Source of the DNA: Candidatus Thioglobus sp.
GTDB lineage: Bacteria; Pseudomonadota; Gammaproteobacteria; PS1; Pseudothioglobaceae
DNA: 35,685 bases
Direction: 5' to 3'
Assembly: GCA_029936515.1 (NCBI GenBank)
Contig: JAPYSK010000009.1
Span: forward strand, 1 to 35,685
Position numbers and translations under genes: made by a program. Of the stretch, positions 1 through 12,584 are shown in pieces. Position 1 is the first letter of the stretch, and every line of letters begins with the position of its first letter. The notes below the pieces were generated by a model. The model worked only from the letters and a program-made list of their open reading frames with translations, made no database searches and had not been told where the DNA came from.

Positions 1-2
1 TT

Positions 3-1544
3 ATGCAATTAAACGCTTCTGAAATCAGTGATTTAATTAAAAAAGAAATAGAGGGCTTTGACTTTTCAGCAGAAGCTCGTACAGAAGGCACAGTAATAAG
101 TGTAAGTGATGGAATTGTTCGTATTCATGGCTTAGCAGACGCTCAGTTTGGTGAGATGCTAGAATTTCCAGGAAATACTTTTGGTTTAGCGCTTAACCTT
201 GAGCAGGATTCTGTTGGTGCAGTTGTATTAGGTAACTATCTTCACATTTCAGAAGGTGACACTGTTAAGTGTACAAATCGAATTATGGAAGTACCAGTTG
301 GTAACGAGCTACTTGGTCGTGTTGTTAATCCTCTTGGTGAAGACTTAGAAGGCAAGGGAGAGATTAAAACTTCTGTCACTCGTCCAATCGAGGTTGTTGC
401 GCCAGGTGTAATTGAAAGACAATCAGTTGATCAACCAATTCAAACTGGTATTAAGGCAATTGATGCGATGGTTCCAATCGGCCGTGGTCAGCGCGAGCTT
501 ATCATTGGTGATCGTCAAACTGGGAAAACAGCAGTTGCAATTGATACTATTATTAATCAAAAAGGTACTGGTGTTAAGTGTATCTATGTTGCTATAGGCC
601 AAAAAGCATCTTCAATCGCGGCAGTTGTTCGTAAATTAGAAGAGCATGGCGCTCTAGCTCATACTATTATTGTTTGTGCGGCTGCTTCTGAATCCGCTGC
701 TCTTCAATATATAGCCCCTTATGCAGGTTGCGCAATGGGTGAATATTTCAGAGATCGTGGTGAAGATGCACTAATCATTTACGACGACCTTACAAAACAA
801 GCATGGGCTTACCGTCAAGTATCGCTTCTTCTAAAGCGCCCACCAGGACGTGAAGCATATCCAGGTGATGTATTTTATCTCCACTCTCGTTTATTAGAAA
901 GAGCTTCAAGAGTTAATGCTGAGTATGTTGAAAAAATTACAAATGGAGAAGTTAAAGGGAAGACTGGGTCATTAACTGCTCTTCCTATTATTGAGACTCA
1001 AGCTGGAGACGTATCAGCTTTTATTCCAACAAACGTAATCTCAATTACAGATGGACAGATCTTTTTAGAAACAGATCTTTTTAACTCAGGTATTCGACCT
1101 GCGATTAACGCTGGTCTTTCAGTTTCAAGGGTTGGTGGTGCTGCACAAACTAAAGCGATTAAAAAGCTTGGTGGTGGTATCCGTCTTGATTTAGCACAAT
1201 ATCGCGAACTGGCTGCTTTTGCTCAGTTTGCATCTGATCTTGATGCAGAAACTAAGGCGCAAATTGATCGTGGTCAGCGTGTAACTGAGCTAATGAAGCA
1301 AGCACAATATTCACCTCTAAATGTTGCTGAAACTGCAACATCGCTTTTTGCAGCTAACTCTGGAGCGCTTGACGATATTGAGGTAAAAAAGGTGGTGGTA
1401 TTTGAAGCCGCACTTTTAGCGTATATGAATACTAATCAGACTGCTTTAATGGATTCTATTAATGAATCTGGTGACTACAATGATGATATTGCAGCGCAAC
1501 TTCAGGCTGCGATTGATGATTTTAAAGCTAATAATACTTGGTAG
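3..1544 (+). CDS. atpA: F1F0 ATP synthase subunit alpha
   Basis: 513-aa ORF with Walker [10 protein letters not shown] and typical alpha-subunit sequence; first of the atpA-G-D-C order. Confidence 0.98.
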   Translation: MQLNASEISDLIKKEIEGFDFSAEARTEGTVISVSDGIVRIHGLADAQFGEMLEFPGNTFGLALNLEQDSVGAVVLGNYLHISEGDTVKCTNRIMEVPVGNELLGRVVNPLGEDLEGKGEIKTSVTRPIEVVAPGVIERQSVDQPIQTGIKAIDAMVPIGRGQRELIIGDRQTGKTAVAIDTIINQKGTGVKCIYVAIGQKASSIAAVVRKLEEHGALAHTIIVCAAASESAALQYIAPYAGCAMGEYFRDRGEDALIIYDDLTKQAWAYRQVSLLLKRPPGREAYPGDVFYLHSRLLERASRVNAEYVEKITNGEVKGKTGSLTALPIIETQAGDVSAFIPTNVISITDGQIFLETDLFNSGIRPAINAGLSVSRVGGAAQTKAIKKLGGGIRLDLAQYRELAAFAQFASDLDAETKAQIDRGQRVTELMKQAQYSPLNVAETATSLFAANSGALDDIEVKKVVVFEAALLAYMNTNQTALMDSINESGDYNDDIAAQLQAAIDDFKANNTW

Positions 1545-1550
1545 TAAGCT

Positions 1551-2414
1551 ATGGCAGTAGGCAAGGAAATTAGAACACAAATCAAGAGTATTAAAAATAC
1601 TCAGAAGATTACGTCAGCCATGGAAATGGTTGCTGCTTCTAAGATGAAAAAAGCGCAAGACAGAATGCAGGCTTCACGACCGTATGCTGAAAAAATCCTC
1701 AATGTTATAGGACATCTAACTCATGCCAATTCTGAGTTTAAGCATCCATATATGACTGCTTCTGAAGAAAATAAGCGTGTAGGAGTTATAGTTATTTCTA
1801 GTGATAGAGGACTGTGTGGAGGCTTAAACACTAATTTATTTAGAAGCCTTTTAAAGGATATAGCAGCTTGGCAATCAGATAAAGTTGATGTCGAGCTTTG
1901 CACGATTGGTAAAAAATCCACTTCATTTTTTAAAAATACTGGGCTTACGATTAACTCTGTTCTTACTGATCTTGGAGATACACCACATTTTGATGATCTT
2001 TTAGGGGCAATCAAAGTAATGTTGGACCGTTACGATTCAGGTGAGATCGATCAAATTATGATTGCTTATAATAGATTTGAAAATACGATGACACAGGTTC
2101 CAACTGTTAAGCAAATTGTTCCAATGGAGATTACCGATGAAGAAAGCATGGACCACCATTGGGATTATATATATGAGCCAGATGCAGAGACTGCACTAAG
2201 CGCTTTACTAGTCCGATATATCGAAGCATTAGTTTATCAAGGTATTGTAGAAAACATTGCTTGCGAGCAGTCTTCTCGAATGGTAGCTATGCATAGTGCA
2301 ACGGAAAATGCTGGTGATATGATCGATGAGCTAGAATTAATTTATAACAAGGCAAGGCAGGCAGCTATTACTCAGGAAATCTCTGAGATTGTAGCGGGTG
2401 CTGCTGCTGTTTAA
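1551..2414 (+). CDS. atpG: F1F0 ATP synthase subunit gamma
   Basis: [37 protein letters not shown]-terminus; operon position. Confidence 0.98.
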   Translation: MAVGKEIRTQIKSIKNTQKITSAMEMVAASKMKKAQDRMQASRPYAEKILNVIGHLTHANSEFKHPYMTASEENKRVGVIVISSDRGLCGGLNTNLFRSLLKDIAAWQSDKVDVELCTIGKKSTSFFKNTGLTINSVLTDLGDTPHFDDLLGAIKVMLDRYDSGEIDQIMIAYNRFENTMTQVPTVKQIVPMEITDEESMDHHWDYIYEPDAETALSALLVRYIEALVYQGIVENIACEQSSRMVAMHSATENAGDMIDELELIYNKARQAAITQEISEIVAGAAAV

Positions 2415-2422
2415 AGATTTAA

Positions 2423-3817
<1,395 letters not shown>

Positions 3818-4234
3818 ATGTCAGTAATACATGTTGATGTAGTTAGTGCAACTGAGGAGATTTACTCAGGAGAGGCGAAATGTGTTTTTGCCCCCGCCTC
3901 TATGGGTGAGATTGGTATTTACCCTAAGCATGTTGCACTAATTAGCACACTTAAGCCTGGAGAGGTTCGAGTTGAAACTGAAAATGGTATGGAATCCATT
4001 TTTGTTTCTGGCGGTATTATTGAAGTTCAGCCTGATACTGTAACAATTTTTTCTGATACAGCTATTCGTGCCAATGACCTTGACGAGTCAAAAGCCCTTG
4101 AAGCTAAGCAGCGTGCTGAAGAGGCAATGTCTAATGCTCAAGGAGCACAGGATGTTTCAAGTACACAAGCGGCATTAGCTGAATCACTGGTACAGCTTCA
4201 AATGATTTCTAAGATGAGAGGGAAGAAGCGCTAA
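3818..4234 (+). CDS. atpC: F1F0 ATP synthase subunit epsilon
   Basis: 138-aa ORF directly after atpD, epsilon-type N-terminal beta domain. Confidence 0.95.
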   Translation: MSVIHVDVVSATEEIYSGEAKCVFAPASMGEIGIYPKHVALISTLKPGEVRVETENGMESIFVSGGIIEVQPDTVTIFSDTAIRANDLDESKALEAKQRAEEAMSNAQGAQDVSSTQAALAESLVQLQMISKMRGKKR

Positions 4235-4536
4235 TATGCTTTGAATAGCACCGACTGAAAATTAACAATCTTATTGTTTGATACTTTAACGCCTTCTTCT
4301 TGAAGGCGTTTTATTTTGAGATTGATGTCACCTGCAAAACCACCTAGCTCACCATTTGATTTAACCACTCGATGGCAAGGAACTATAGGGGCGAATGGAT
4401 TTTTGTTCATTGCACTTCCAACTGCTCGATGCGCGTTAGGTCGTCCTATCATTTCAGCAAGGCCGCCGTATGAAATTACATTTCCAGGGGGAACTTTTTT
4501 CAACGCCTCATAACACTGAGACTGAAAAGAGGTCAT
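4231..4536 (-). CDS. Minimal MGMT-family O6-alkylguanine-DNA alkyltransferase (DNA-binding domain only)
   Basis: 101 aa with RPNAHRAVGSAMNKNP and active-site PCHRV motif. Confidence 0.88.
   Translation of the reverse strand: MTSFQSQCYEALKKVPPGNVISYGGLAEMIGRPNAHRAVGSAMNKNPFAPIVPCHRVVKSNGELGGFAGDINLKIKRLQEEGVKVSNNKIVNFQSVLFKAY
4288..4317 (+). terminator. Rho-independent terminator of the atp operon
   Basis: AACGCCTTC (4288-4296), loop TTCTT, GAAGGCGTT (4302-4310), then TTTATTTT; lies inside the opposing MGMT ORF. Confidence 0.8.
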
Positions 4537-5066
4537 TTTAGATATGACTCCATTAAAGCATCATACTTTCCTTGAGACTTAAGCAAAAAGTCACACACCT
4601 CTCGAACTGCTCCAGAACCACCACATTTTTCTGAAACCAATATTGAATGCTCTTTCACAAAAGAGTGAGCATTAGCGACTGCAATTGGTAAGGCAACTTT
4701 AGTCATAACGGGAAGGTCAATTACGTCATCGCCAACATAGCAAACCTGGCTTAATTCCATAGATAATTTATCAGTTAATTCACTTAAGGCAATACTCTTA
4801 TCAGAGATACCATGATAGTAGTGTTTTACACCTAAGTCTTTGAGCCTATAGCTCACCGATGAAGTGCTTCTTGCCGTTATTACTCCGACCTCAATGCCAG
4901 AAGAGAGAAGCATTTTAATGCCATGTCCATCTAATGAATTAAATTTTTTGAGCTCTTTGCCCGTGTCATCAAAATAGATTCCTCCATCAGTAAGAACGCC
5001 ATCAATATCTAAAATTAAAAGCTTAATTTTTTTAGCTATCTCAGTTTCTTTTTCAGTTGAATGCAT
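4533..5066 (-). CDS. kdsC: 3-deoxy-D-manno-octulosonate 8-phosphate phosphatase (HAD family)
   Basis: LLILDIDGVLTDGGIYFDDTGKELKKFNSLDGHGIKML; C-terminal VGDDVIDLPVM. Confidence 0.93.
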   Translation of the reverse strand: MHSTEKETEIAKKIKLLILDIDGVLTDGGIYFDDTGKELKKFNSLDGHGIKMLLSSGIEVGVITARSTSSVSYRLKDLGVKHYYHGISDKSIALSELTDKLSMELSQVCYVGDDVIDLPVMTKVALPIAVANAHSFVKEHSILVSEKCGGSGAVREVCDFLLKSQGKYDALMESYLK

Positions 5067-5079
5067 GGAGTTTTATTTA

Positions 5080-6726
5080 TTAACCATTAATTTTTTTATT
5101 AATATAAACTTGCTGAGTAATTGAAAGTACGTTGTTAGTAACCCAATACAGAACTAGGCCTGACGGGAACCACAAGAAGAAGACAGTAAATACTACTGGA
5201 AGCATCATCATTATCTTTGCTTGTATCGGGTCTGCCGGTGGTGGATTTAAGCGTTGCTGAAACCACATCGAGGCACCCATAATTAAAGGCAATATAAAGT
5301 AAGGGTCTTTCATAGAAAGGTCTGGCAAATATAAGAAAGGTGTTTGTCGCAGCTCAACCATCTCTATAAGCACCCAATAGATAGAAATAAAAACTGGAAT
5401 CTGAACTAGAATAGGTAGACAACCAGCAGCAGGATTTATTTTTTCTTTTTTATAAAGCTCCATGGTTTTTTTACCAATCTTTTGTTTATCGTCTTTATAG
5501 GTTTCTTTGATTTTTTGAAGTCGTGGTGCTAGCTTCTTCATTCCTGCCATTGAGCGGAATGATTTTTCTGAAAGCTTATAAAAAGCAAGTTTGATGATTA
5601 ATGTCAAGACAACAATAGACAGAGCCCAGTTACCAATAAAACTATAAATCCAGTGAAGGAATATTGCTACAGGTTTGGCAACAATATAAAGCCAGCCATA
5701 GTCTACGGTTTTATCGAGTCCAGGAGCGAGTAGCTCAAGACGAACATGCTCTTTAGGGCCAATATAGAGTTGGTTTTTTCCAAGGATAGCTGTTGTGCCA
5801 GCAGCAATTCTTGAGCTTGGGTTAACTGTTGTTAATAGGTAGTTGCCTCTGCTAGATTTAGTTGAGTAGGTGTGCTTTTCATCATCATTAGGTATCCATG
5901 CTGCAAAAAAGTAGTGCTGAATCATTGCAGCCCAGCCACCTATTGAAGTTGTTTTAGGCGAAGAGTCAAAGTCATCAAAATCAATTTTTTCAAAAATCTC
6001 TTCGTCGTTGTAGGTTGCACCACCACTAAAGTTCTGCATACCCATCATAAAACCACCACCAGACTCTTCTTCACTGCCATGAGACAGTTGTGTATAGCTA
6101 CTAACAATTTGATCAGTGTTACTGTTGTTGCTAATCAGGTAGTCAACTTCTACAATATAGCTATCTGGCTTGAAGTGGTAGTTTTTGGTGACTACTACAC
6201 CGTTATCACCTTTCCATATTAGTGGCACAATCAGCTCACTATTGCTCTGGAGGAAATATGTTTGTCTCTCAGAGGTATATTCGGATTGATGAGTTGGCAT
6301 TTGTTCGGCCGGAATTAATCCACTTTGAGCATAGAAAATCCTATCAGGGGAATTACTAAGTAATTGAAATTTCTCTTCTGATTTTAGTTCTTTTGGGTAT
6401 TCATTTAGGTAGGCATTGATTATTGTCCCGCCCTTGTGAGAAATTTCAACCGTTAAAAGATCAGTAACAACAGTAGTAAAAGCACCTTGAGTGAAAGAGT
6501 TATCAATTGTAGGTGTTGTATCTTCAGTGACAGTTGAGGCAACATTGGGAACATCGCTAGCTGCTGGAACATCAATAGCTGCATCTTGAGAGTCAACACC
6601 AACTATAGTAGTTTGAGTTATAGTATTTCCATTTTCATCAGTTGATTGCGTAAGCTCCCACTTATCCCAGAGAATAAATATAGTTAAGAATATTGCGATA
6701 AAGAGGAAAATTTTTTGTGTATTCAT
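5080..6726 (-). CDS. yidC: Membrane protein insertase YidC
   Basis: 548 aa, N-terminal TM + periplasmic domain, C-terminal insertase core; beside yidD/rnpA. Confidence 0.97.
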   Translation of the reverse strand: MNTQKIFLFIAIFLTIFILWDKWELTQSTDENGNTITQTTIVGVDSQDAAIDVPAASDVPNVASTVTEDTTPTIDNSFTQGAFTTVVTDLLTVEISHKGGTIINAYLNEYPKELKSEEKFQLLSNSPDRIFYAQSGLIPAEQMPTHQSEYTSERQTYFLQSNSELIVPLIWKGDNGVVVTKNYHFKPDSYIVEVDYLISNNSNTDQIVSSYTQLSHGSEEESGGGFMMGMQNFSGGATYNDEEIFEKIDFDDFDSSPKTTSIGGWAAMIQHYFFAAWIPNDDEKHTYSTKSSRGNYLLTTVNPSSRIAAGTTAILGKNQLYIGPKEHVRLELLAPGLDKTVDYGWLYIVAKPVAIFLHWIYSFIGNWALSIVVLTLIIKLAFYKLSEKSFRSMAGMKKLAPRLQKIKETYKDDKQKIGKKTMELYKKEKINPAAGCLPILVQIPVFISIYWVLIEMVELRQTPFLYLPDLSMKDPYFILPLIMGASMWFQQRLNPPPADPIQAKIMMMLPVVFTVFFLWFPSGLVLYWVTNNVLSITQQVYINKKING

Positions 6727-6749
6727 GGATGTTTTTAGCTATTAATTGG

Positions 6750-6971
6750 TTAAATTATTTTTTTTGGTACTGGATCAAAGCTAGCTTCAGACCACGGGTG
6801 ACATTTGCTGATTCTTTTTGCACCAAGAGCAGCCCCTTTAATTGCTCCATGGCACTTAATCGCATCAAAGGTGTACTCTGAACAGGTCGGAATATGGCGA
6901 CAGTTATTACCTAATAATGGACTAATTAGCCATTGGTATAGTTTAATTAGTGGTAGAAGTATGTATTTCAT
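6750..6971 (-). CDS. yidD: Membrane protein insertion efficiency factor YidD
   Basis: [39 protein letters not shown]. Confidence 0.95.
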   Translation of the reverse strand: MKYILLPLIKLYQWLISPLLGNNCRHIPTCSEYTFDAIKCHGAIKGAALGAKRISKCHPWSEASFDPVPKKII

Positions 6972-7321
6972 TAGGTTTTAGCATTGCTGTTGACGTTTTT
7001 CATTAATGAAAGAAGGTCTTGGATGATTGCTTTATTAGTAGTACGAGTCGTTTTTTTTATCATTACTACAAAGTCAAGTGACTCTAAATCTTGTTGATTC
7101 TGTCTAAAAGTTTCTCTTGCTAATCGCTTAAATAGATTTCTGTCAACCGCTCTTTTGTATACCTTTTTTGAGATTGCAAGTCCCAATCTCGAATTAGAAT
7201 TCCCAGAATCGTTAGTTGTTAGTCTCCAAAACTTACCTTGGATATGTGAGCCGTTTTGGAAAGTGTGAGCGTAATCTCTAGCTTTTGTAATGCGCACACA
7301 TTTAGCGAGCGAGCTGGACAT
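6971..7321 (-). CDS. rnpA: Ribonuclease P protein component
   Basis: [29 protein letters not shown] motif; adjacent to rpmH. Confidence 0.95.
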   Translation of the reverse strand: MSSSLAKCVRITKARDYAHTFQNGSHIQGKFWRLTTNDSGNSNSRLGLAISKKVYKRAVDRNLFKRLARETFRQNQQDLESLDFVVMIKKTTRTTNKAIIQDLLSLMKNVNSNAKT

Positions 7322-7325
7322 GATA

Positions 7326-7460
7326 TTAAGCGGCTAAGCGTTTACGCCCTTTTTTTCTACGAGCACTTAGAATAGCACGACCAGCACGGGTCTTCATTCT
7401 AGCTCTGAAGCCATGGTTACGTTTACGTTTTAGTACGCTTGGTTGAAATGTTCTTTTCAT
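7326..7460 (-). CDS. rpmH: 50S ribosomal protein L34
   Basis: Manual translation gives [44 protein letters not shown]; too short for the supplied ORF track. Confidence 0.96.
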   Translation of the reverse strand: MKRTFQPSVLKRKRNHGFRARMKTRAGRAILSARRKKGRKRLAA

Positions 7461-7757
7461 AATGAATATCTGCTAGCAAAAAATTTTGCAATTTTACCAT
7501 ACTTGTCCTTAGTCAGTATATTTGTTAAATTAGAGTTTATAAACTATTACTGAGTTAATAAACCCCAATCTTAATAAAGATGTGCATAATGACAGTTAAA
7601 TAATTAAAATACTTATCATGAGGTTCAATATAAACCATGCAGATGGTTGAAAAAGTGATTCTTGCCCACAAGTAGTAATCAAAGTGTTTCCTCCTTGTCT
7701 CTGCAGGAGTCATGTAAGAATGATTTTGAGACAAATGTATTAATTTGCCGAGGCTTT

Positions 7758-8249
7758 ATGACTAATAATATTCTAGATGTACTTACTTTTATGTTTGATT
7801 TTCTTTTTGAGTCTGCTGATCAGGACTCATCTCAAGAGGTAGATGATGATCTTTTAAAGCTCCATCTTTCAGAGGCTGGTTTTGATTCTGATCGTATTGA
7901 AAAAGCATTGATTTGGTTAGAAAATATTGCTGCGCTTCAGGACGGAAAGATCGCAAGTTTTGACACATTGCACAATTCCATGCGAATTTATAGTGAACAT
8001 GAAAAAACTAAACTTGATTCTAGATCAAGGGGTTTTATTATGTTTATGGAAAATATGGGCCAACTTAACGCGAGTCAGAGGGAAATAGTGATCGAGCAAG
8101 TGATGTCACTAGAAGACTCCAAATTGAGTATAGATGACTTGAAATGGGTTGTCATGATGGTCATTGGAAATAGTAGTGCTGAATCAGGTGTTTCATCACA
8201 ATGGATAGAATCCATTGTGTTTCATGACGATAACCCTACGCTGCAGTAG
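7758..8249 (+). CDS. smg: Smg family protein (DUF494)
   Basis: MTNNILDVLTFMFDFLFE... upstream of topA; the track start at 7662 is a TTG, and ATG 7758 fits the family N-terminus better. Confidence 0.8.
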   Translation: MTNNILDVLTFMFDFLFESADQDSSQEVDDDLLKLHLSEAGFDSDRIEKALIWLENIAALQDGKIASFDTLHNSMRIYSEHEKTKLDSRSRGFIMFMENMGQLNASQREIVIEQVMSLEDSKLSIDDLKWVVMMVIGNSSAESGVSSQWIESIVFHDDNPTLQ

Positions 8250-8256
8250 GAATTTT

Positions 8257-10608
8257 ATGTCACAGAATCTTGTTATTGTCGAGTCCCCGGCGAAAGCAAA
8301 AACGATTGAAAAGTTTCTAGGTCCTGGATATATTGTCAAATCAAGTATAGGGCATATTAGAGATATGCCCAAGAAAGATATGGGCATTGATATAGAAAAC
8401 AACTTCCAGCCAACATACACAATCAGTACTGACAAAAAGAAAGTAGTTGCAGATCTAAAAAAGTCAGCCAAGGCGGCCACAAAAATTTACCTAGCAACTG
8501 ATGAAGACCGTGAAGGTGAAGCGATAGCTTGGCATTTGCAGCAAGCACTTTCATTAGCAGAAGATACCCCAAGAATTGTCTTTCATGAAATTACGAAAGG
8601 TGCTATCACAGAAGCAATTAGTAATCCCAGGACAATTAATACTGATCTTGTGAATGCGCAACAAGCCAGACGTATTATTGACAGACTTGTTGGCTTTGAA
8701 ATCTCACCAGTGTTATGGCGAAAGATTTCAGGTGCACGCTCTGCAGGAAGAGTTCAATCACCTGTAGTTCGATTGGTTGTCGAAAGGGAGCGTGAAATTT
8801 CTGCGCATAAACCTACCAGCTCACATAAAGTCAAGGCTACCTTGACTAATAATGTCGGAGAATCTATAGAAGTTAGACTTAGCGAAGATTTTAAATCTAA
8901 AGAAAATGCGATGGATTTTGTACAGAGCATTCTAGATTCAACTTTGAAGGTAGAGTCAGTTGAAACTAAGCCCTCTAAGAGATCTCCTAAGGCTCCTTTT
9001 ATTACCTCTACACTGCAGCAAGAGGCCTCTCAAAAGTTGGGTTACTCTGTCAAACAAACTATGTCGATTGCACAGAATTTGTATCGAGAAGGCGTGATTA
9101 CTTATATGAGAACTGACTCTTTAACACTTTCAGAGCTTGCAATTACTGCAGCCCAGGAGGTTATAGTTTCAAAATTTGGTAGTGACCATCATCATGCTAG
9201 AAGATATAAAACAAATTCAACTAGCGCCCAAGAGGCTCATGAGGCAATTAGGCCAACAGATCTAACTAAACCAACTATTTTAGGTTTGGATGAGCAATCA
9301 TCAAAGCTCTACTCTTTAATCTATAAAAGAACTCTTGCTTCTCAAATGAGTGATGCACAATTACAAAAGACAAAAATCAATATCAATATCTCGAATCGAA
9401 GTGAGCGATTTATAGCTGAAGGTGAGATGCTGACTTTTGGTGGCTTTCTAGAGGTTTATGATTATATGGCCGCTGAAGACAAGTTGCTACCAAAAATTGA
9501 CAAAGGGGACGCTTTATCGTTGATGGATTTAACTTCAAAGGAGTCTTTTTCTAGGGCTAAGCCAAGATATACAGAGGCATCACTGGTTAAAGAGATTGAA
9601 CAGATGGGTATTGGTAGGCCGTCGACTTTTGCAACAATGATTACTACAGTTCAGGATAGAAATTATGTTGTCAAGGATACTCGTGAAGGCATTCAGCGCG
9701 ATTATCAGCTCATTGAAATTGTTGACGGAGTCATTTCAGAGTCAATTCAAACTGAAACGACTGGCGCTGAAAAAAACAAATTATTCCCAACTAATGTCGC
9801 CTATTTATTAGTTGACTTTTTAATTAAAAACTTTAGAAATATTATTGGCTACGAGTTCACCGCAAATCTCGAAACTGATTTTGATTTAATAGCAGAAGAA
9901 TCTAAGTCATGGGCTGACGTTATACGTAACTTTTATGATCCATTTCATAAGCAAATTGAGCTCGCAAAGGATATTTCACGAGATGAAACTCATGGTAAGA
10001 GGGATTTAGGTGAAGACCCTGTATCTGGGAAAAATGTAAGTGTACGTTTTGGTCGATATGGCGCTTTTGCACAAATTGGCCATCAAGATGATGAGGAAAA
10101 ACCAACATTTGCCTCACTTAGAACTGGTCAAGACATTGAAAATATTACGCTTGCTGAAGCTATAGAGTTATTTAAAATGCCAAGAACCATCGGCGAGACA
10201 GATGATGGCGAGATAATTAAAGCCAACTATGGACGTTTTGGTCCGTATATTCAATACGGAAAAAAATATGTTTCTTTGAAAGAGGTTTCGCCAGAAGAGG
10301 TGACGCTTGAAACCGCATTAGAGTTAATCATTGCTAAAGAGAAGTTTGACGCTGAAAGAATTATTAAGATTTTTGATGACTCTGACATTCAGGTCTTAAA
10401 TGGTCGCTTCGGGCCTTATATTTGGAATGGTAAAAAGCGTGGAAAGGGACAAAAAAATGTCACCGTTCAGAAGGTCTTTGGGGATAAGGCACCTATAGAT
10501 TTAACCCTTGAGGAGTGCAAAAAGGCTATTGAGGGTAAAATTAAAGCTAAAGCCAAGGCAAAAAAATCTAAAAAGAAATCAACTGTCAAGAAAAAAGCTT
10601 CCAAATAA
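8257..10608 (+). CDS. topA: DNA topoisomerase I
   Basis: MSQNLVIVESPAKAKTIEKFLG; GVITYMRTDS active site; lysine-rich tail; start ATG 8257. Confidence 0.97.
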   Translation: MSQNLVIVESPAKAKTIEKFLGPGYIVKSSIGHIRDMPKKDMGIDIENNFQPTYTISTDKKKVVADLKKSAKAATKIYLATDEDREGEAIAWHLQQALSLAEDTPRIVFHEITKGAITEAISNPRTINTDLVNAQQARRIIDRLVGFEISPVLWRKISGARSAGRVQSPVVRLVVEREREISAHKPTSSHKVKATLTNNVGESIEVRLSEDFKSKENAMDFVQSILDSTLKVESVETKPSKRSPKAPFITSTLQQEASQKLGYSVKQTMSIAQNLYREGVITYMRTDSLTLSELAITAAQEVIVSKFGSDHHHARRYKTNSTSAQEAHEAIRPTDLTKPTILGLDEQSSKLYSLIYKRTLASQMSDAQLQKTKININISNRSERFIAEGEMLTFGGFLEVYDYMAAEDKLLPKIDKGDALSLMDLTSKESFSRAKPRYTEASLVKEIEQMGIGRPSTFATMITTVQDRNYVVKDTREGIQRDYQLIEIVDGVISESIQTETTGAEKNKLFPTNVAYLLVDFLIKNFRNIIGYEFTANLETDFDLIAEESKSWADVIRNFYDPFHKQIELAKDISRDETHGKRDLGEDPVSGKNVSVRFGRYGAFAQIGHQDDEEKPTFASLRTGQDIENITLAEAIELFKMPRTIGETDDGEIIKANYGRFGPYIQYGKKYVSLKEVSPEEVTLETALELIIAKEKFDAERIIKIFDDSDIQVLNGRFGPYIWNGKKRGKGQKNVTVQKVFGDKAPIDLTLEECKKAIEGKIKAKAKAKKSKKKSTVKKKASK

Positions 10609-10693
10609 AACTTACTTGTTCTAAGCTAATTGTCTGGAAAACCCTTCTAGGCTATGAGAAAATCTATATTTTAAATACTTGATTGCAATTCAA

Positions 10694-11305
10694 ATGACTA
10701 GGATTAAGATTTGCGGATTTACGAATGCTGATAATGCTAGAGAGGCAGCTCTTGCAGGTGTCGATGCAATTGGTTTGGTTTTCTATGAAAAGTCACCTCG
10801 CAATGTCGACATCAATAGTGCTCGAGAAATAGTTGCTGCTCTCCCTCCATTTGTTAACAGGGTTGGGTTATTTGTTAATGCAAACCCGAGCTTTATTGAC
10901 GAAGTTCTTTGCGAGGTTCCTCTAGATACCTTGCAGTTTCATGGTGATGAGGAGGTCATAGATTGTACTCAATACCAAATGCCTTTCATTAAGTCTGTTC
11001 GTGTTTCGTTGGATACTAATGTTGCCCAAATAGCTGATGATTTCTCTCAGGCAAGCGGACTACTGCTAGACTCATATAACTCTCATACATATGGCGGAAC
11101 GGGGGAGATGTTTGACTGGTCTTTGGCGTGCGTAGAAATACAGCTACCAGTAATTCTTGCAGGTGGACTAAATTCTGACAACGTAGCAGAGGCTATAAAG
11201 CAAGTAAGACCATATGCAGTGGATGCCTCAAGTGGTGTGGAAAGTGAGCCAGGTGTTAAAGATGTTGATAAAATAAGAGCTTTTATTAAACAGATTCATT
11301 CATGA
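10694..11305 (+). CDS. trpF: Phosphoribosylanthranilate isomerase
   Basis: [35 protein letters not shown]. Confidence 0.96.
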   Translation: MTRIKICGFTNADNAREAALAGVDAIGLVFYEKSPRNVDINSAREIVAALPPFVNRVGLFVNANPSFIDEVLCEVPLDTLQFHGDEEVIDCTQYQMPFIKSVRVSLDTNVAQIADDFSQASGLLLDSYNSHTYGGTGEMFDWSLACVEIQLPVILAGGLNSDNVAEAIKQVRPYAVDASSGVESEPGVKDVDKIRAFIKQIHS

Positions 11306-12504
11306 GTTATAACCTACCAGATGACAAAGGTCATTTCGATCAGTATGGCGGCATTTTTGTTGCAGAGACACTGATGACTGCGGTCATAGAACTAAAAATT
11401 GCTTATGAGAAATTTAAAGATGATCCTGACTTTATTAAGGAGTTTGAGGATGATTTAAAGCATTACGTTGGCCGTAAAACCCCTCTTTATCATGCAAAAA
11501 ATTTAAGTGATCAGGTTGGGGGCGCTCAGATTTACTTAAAGCGTGAAGATTTAAATCATACAGGTGCTCACAAGATTAATAATACAATTGGTCAAGCGCT
11601 ACTTGCACAGCGTATGGGTAAAACACGAATTATTGCAGAAACAGGAGCTGGACAGCATGGCGTAGCCTCTGCAACTATTGCAGCTAGACTTGGTTTGGAG
11701 TGCGTTGTATATATGGGCGAAGTTGACGTTGCTAGGCAGGCACAAAATGTTTATCGTATGAAGCTGCTTGGCGCAACAGTTGTTCCTGTATCTTCTGGCT
11801 CAAGAACGCTAAAAGACGCACTCAACGAGGCAATGCGTGACTGGGTAACTAATATTGATGATACTTATTATATTATTGGAACTGTTGCAGGGCCTCATCC
11901 CTACCCGATGATGGTTAGGGACTTCCAATGTGTTATTGGTAAGGAGACAAAAGAGCAGTTTAATGAGCAGGTTGGTGGCCTCCCAGATGCGTTAGTTGCT
12001 TGTGTTGGTGGTGGTTCAAATGCAATCGGACTTTTCCATCCATTCATTGAAGATACATCAGTCAAGATTATTGGTGTTGAGGCGGCAGGACATGGAATTG
12101 AAAAAGGTCCTGACGCACATGCAGCACCGCTTTGTGCTGGAAGTGTAGGAGTTTTGCATGGAAACAGGACATACTTATTGGAAGATGAGAATGGACAAAT
12201 TATCGAAGGCCACTCAATATCAGCTGGACTTGATTACCCTGGCGTTGGACCTGAACACGCCTATCTCAAAGATATTGGAAGGGCAAAGTATGAATCAATA
12301 ACGGACAAGGAGGCTTTAGAGGCCTTCCATTTGCTTACAAGAGTTGAAGGCATCATTCCAGCACTTGAGTCATCACATGCGGTTGCTTATGCAGTTAAAC
12401 TGGCAAAGCAATGGCCAAGTGATAAAAGCATTGTCATTAACCTATCTGGTCGCGGCGACAAAGATATGCAGACTGTTGCTGAAATTGAAGGCCTAGAATT
12501 CTAA
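11302..12504 (+). CDS. trpB: Tryptophan synthase beta chain
   Basis: [52 protein letters not shown]. Confidence 0.98.
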   Translation: MSYNLPDDKGHFDQYGGIFVAETLMTAVIELKIAYEKFKDDPDFIKEFEDDLKHYVGRKTPLYHAKNLSDQVGGAQIYLKREDLNHTGAHKINNTIGQALLAQRMGKTRIIAETGAGQHGVASATIAARLGLECVVYMGEVDVARQAQNVYRMKLLGATVVPVSSGSRTLKDALNEAMRDWVTNIDDTYYIIGTVAGPHPYPMMVRDFQCVIGKETKEQFNEQVGGLPDALVACVGGGSNAIGLFHPFIEDTSVKIIGVEAAGHGIEKGPDAHAAPLCAGSVGVLHGNRTYLLEDENGQIIEGHSISAGLDYPGVGPEHAYLKDIGRAKYESITDKEALEAFHLLTRVEGIIPALESSHAVAYAVKLAKQWPSDKSIVINLSGRGDKDMQTVAEIEGLEF

Positions 12505-12584
12505 TAAGCGGATAAGATATTAACTCATAATTCTGTCATAATTCTCTTATACTATTTATTACCTAAATTATAGTTTGGAGGGGT

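Noticed and set aside
412-597. Short ORFs inside atpA and other core genes (e.g. 412-597 +, 1721-2014 -, 3303-3506 -)
   Set aside because: Shadow ORFs overlapping well-conserved genes in another frame, with no recognisable domains.
8196-8480. 94-aa minus-strand ORF at the smg/topA junction
   Set aside because: Overlaps the conserved TopA N-terminus; probable shadow ORF.
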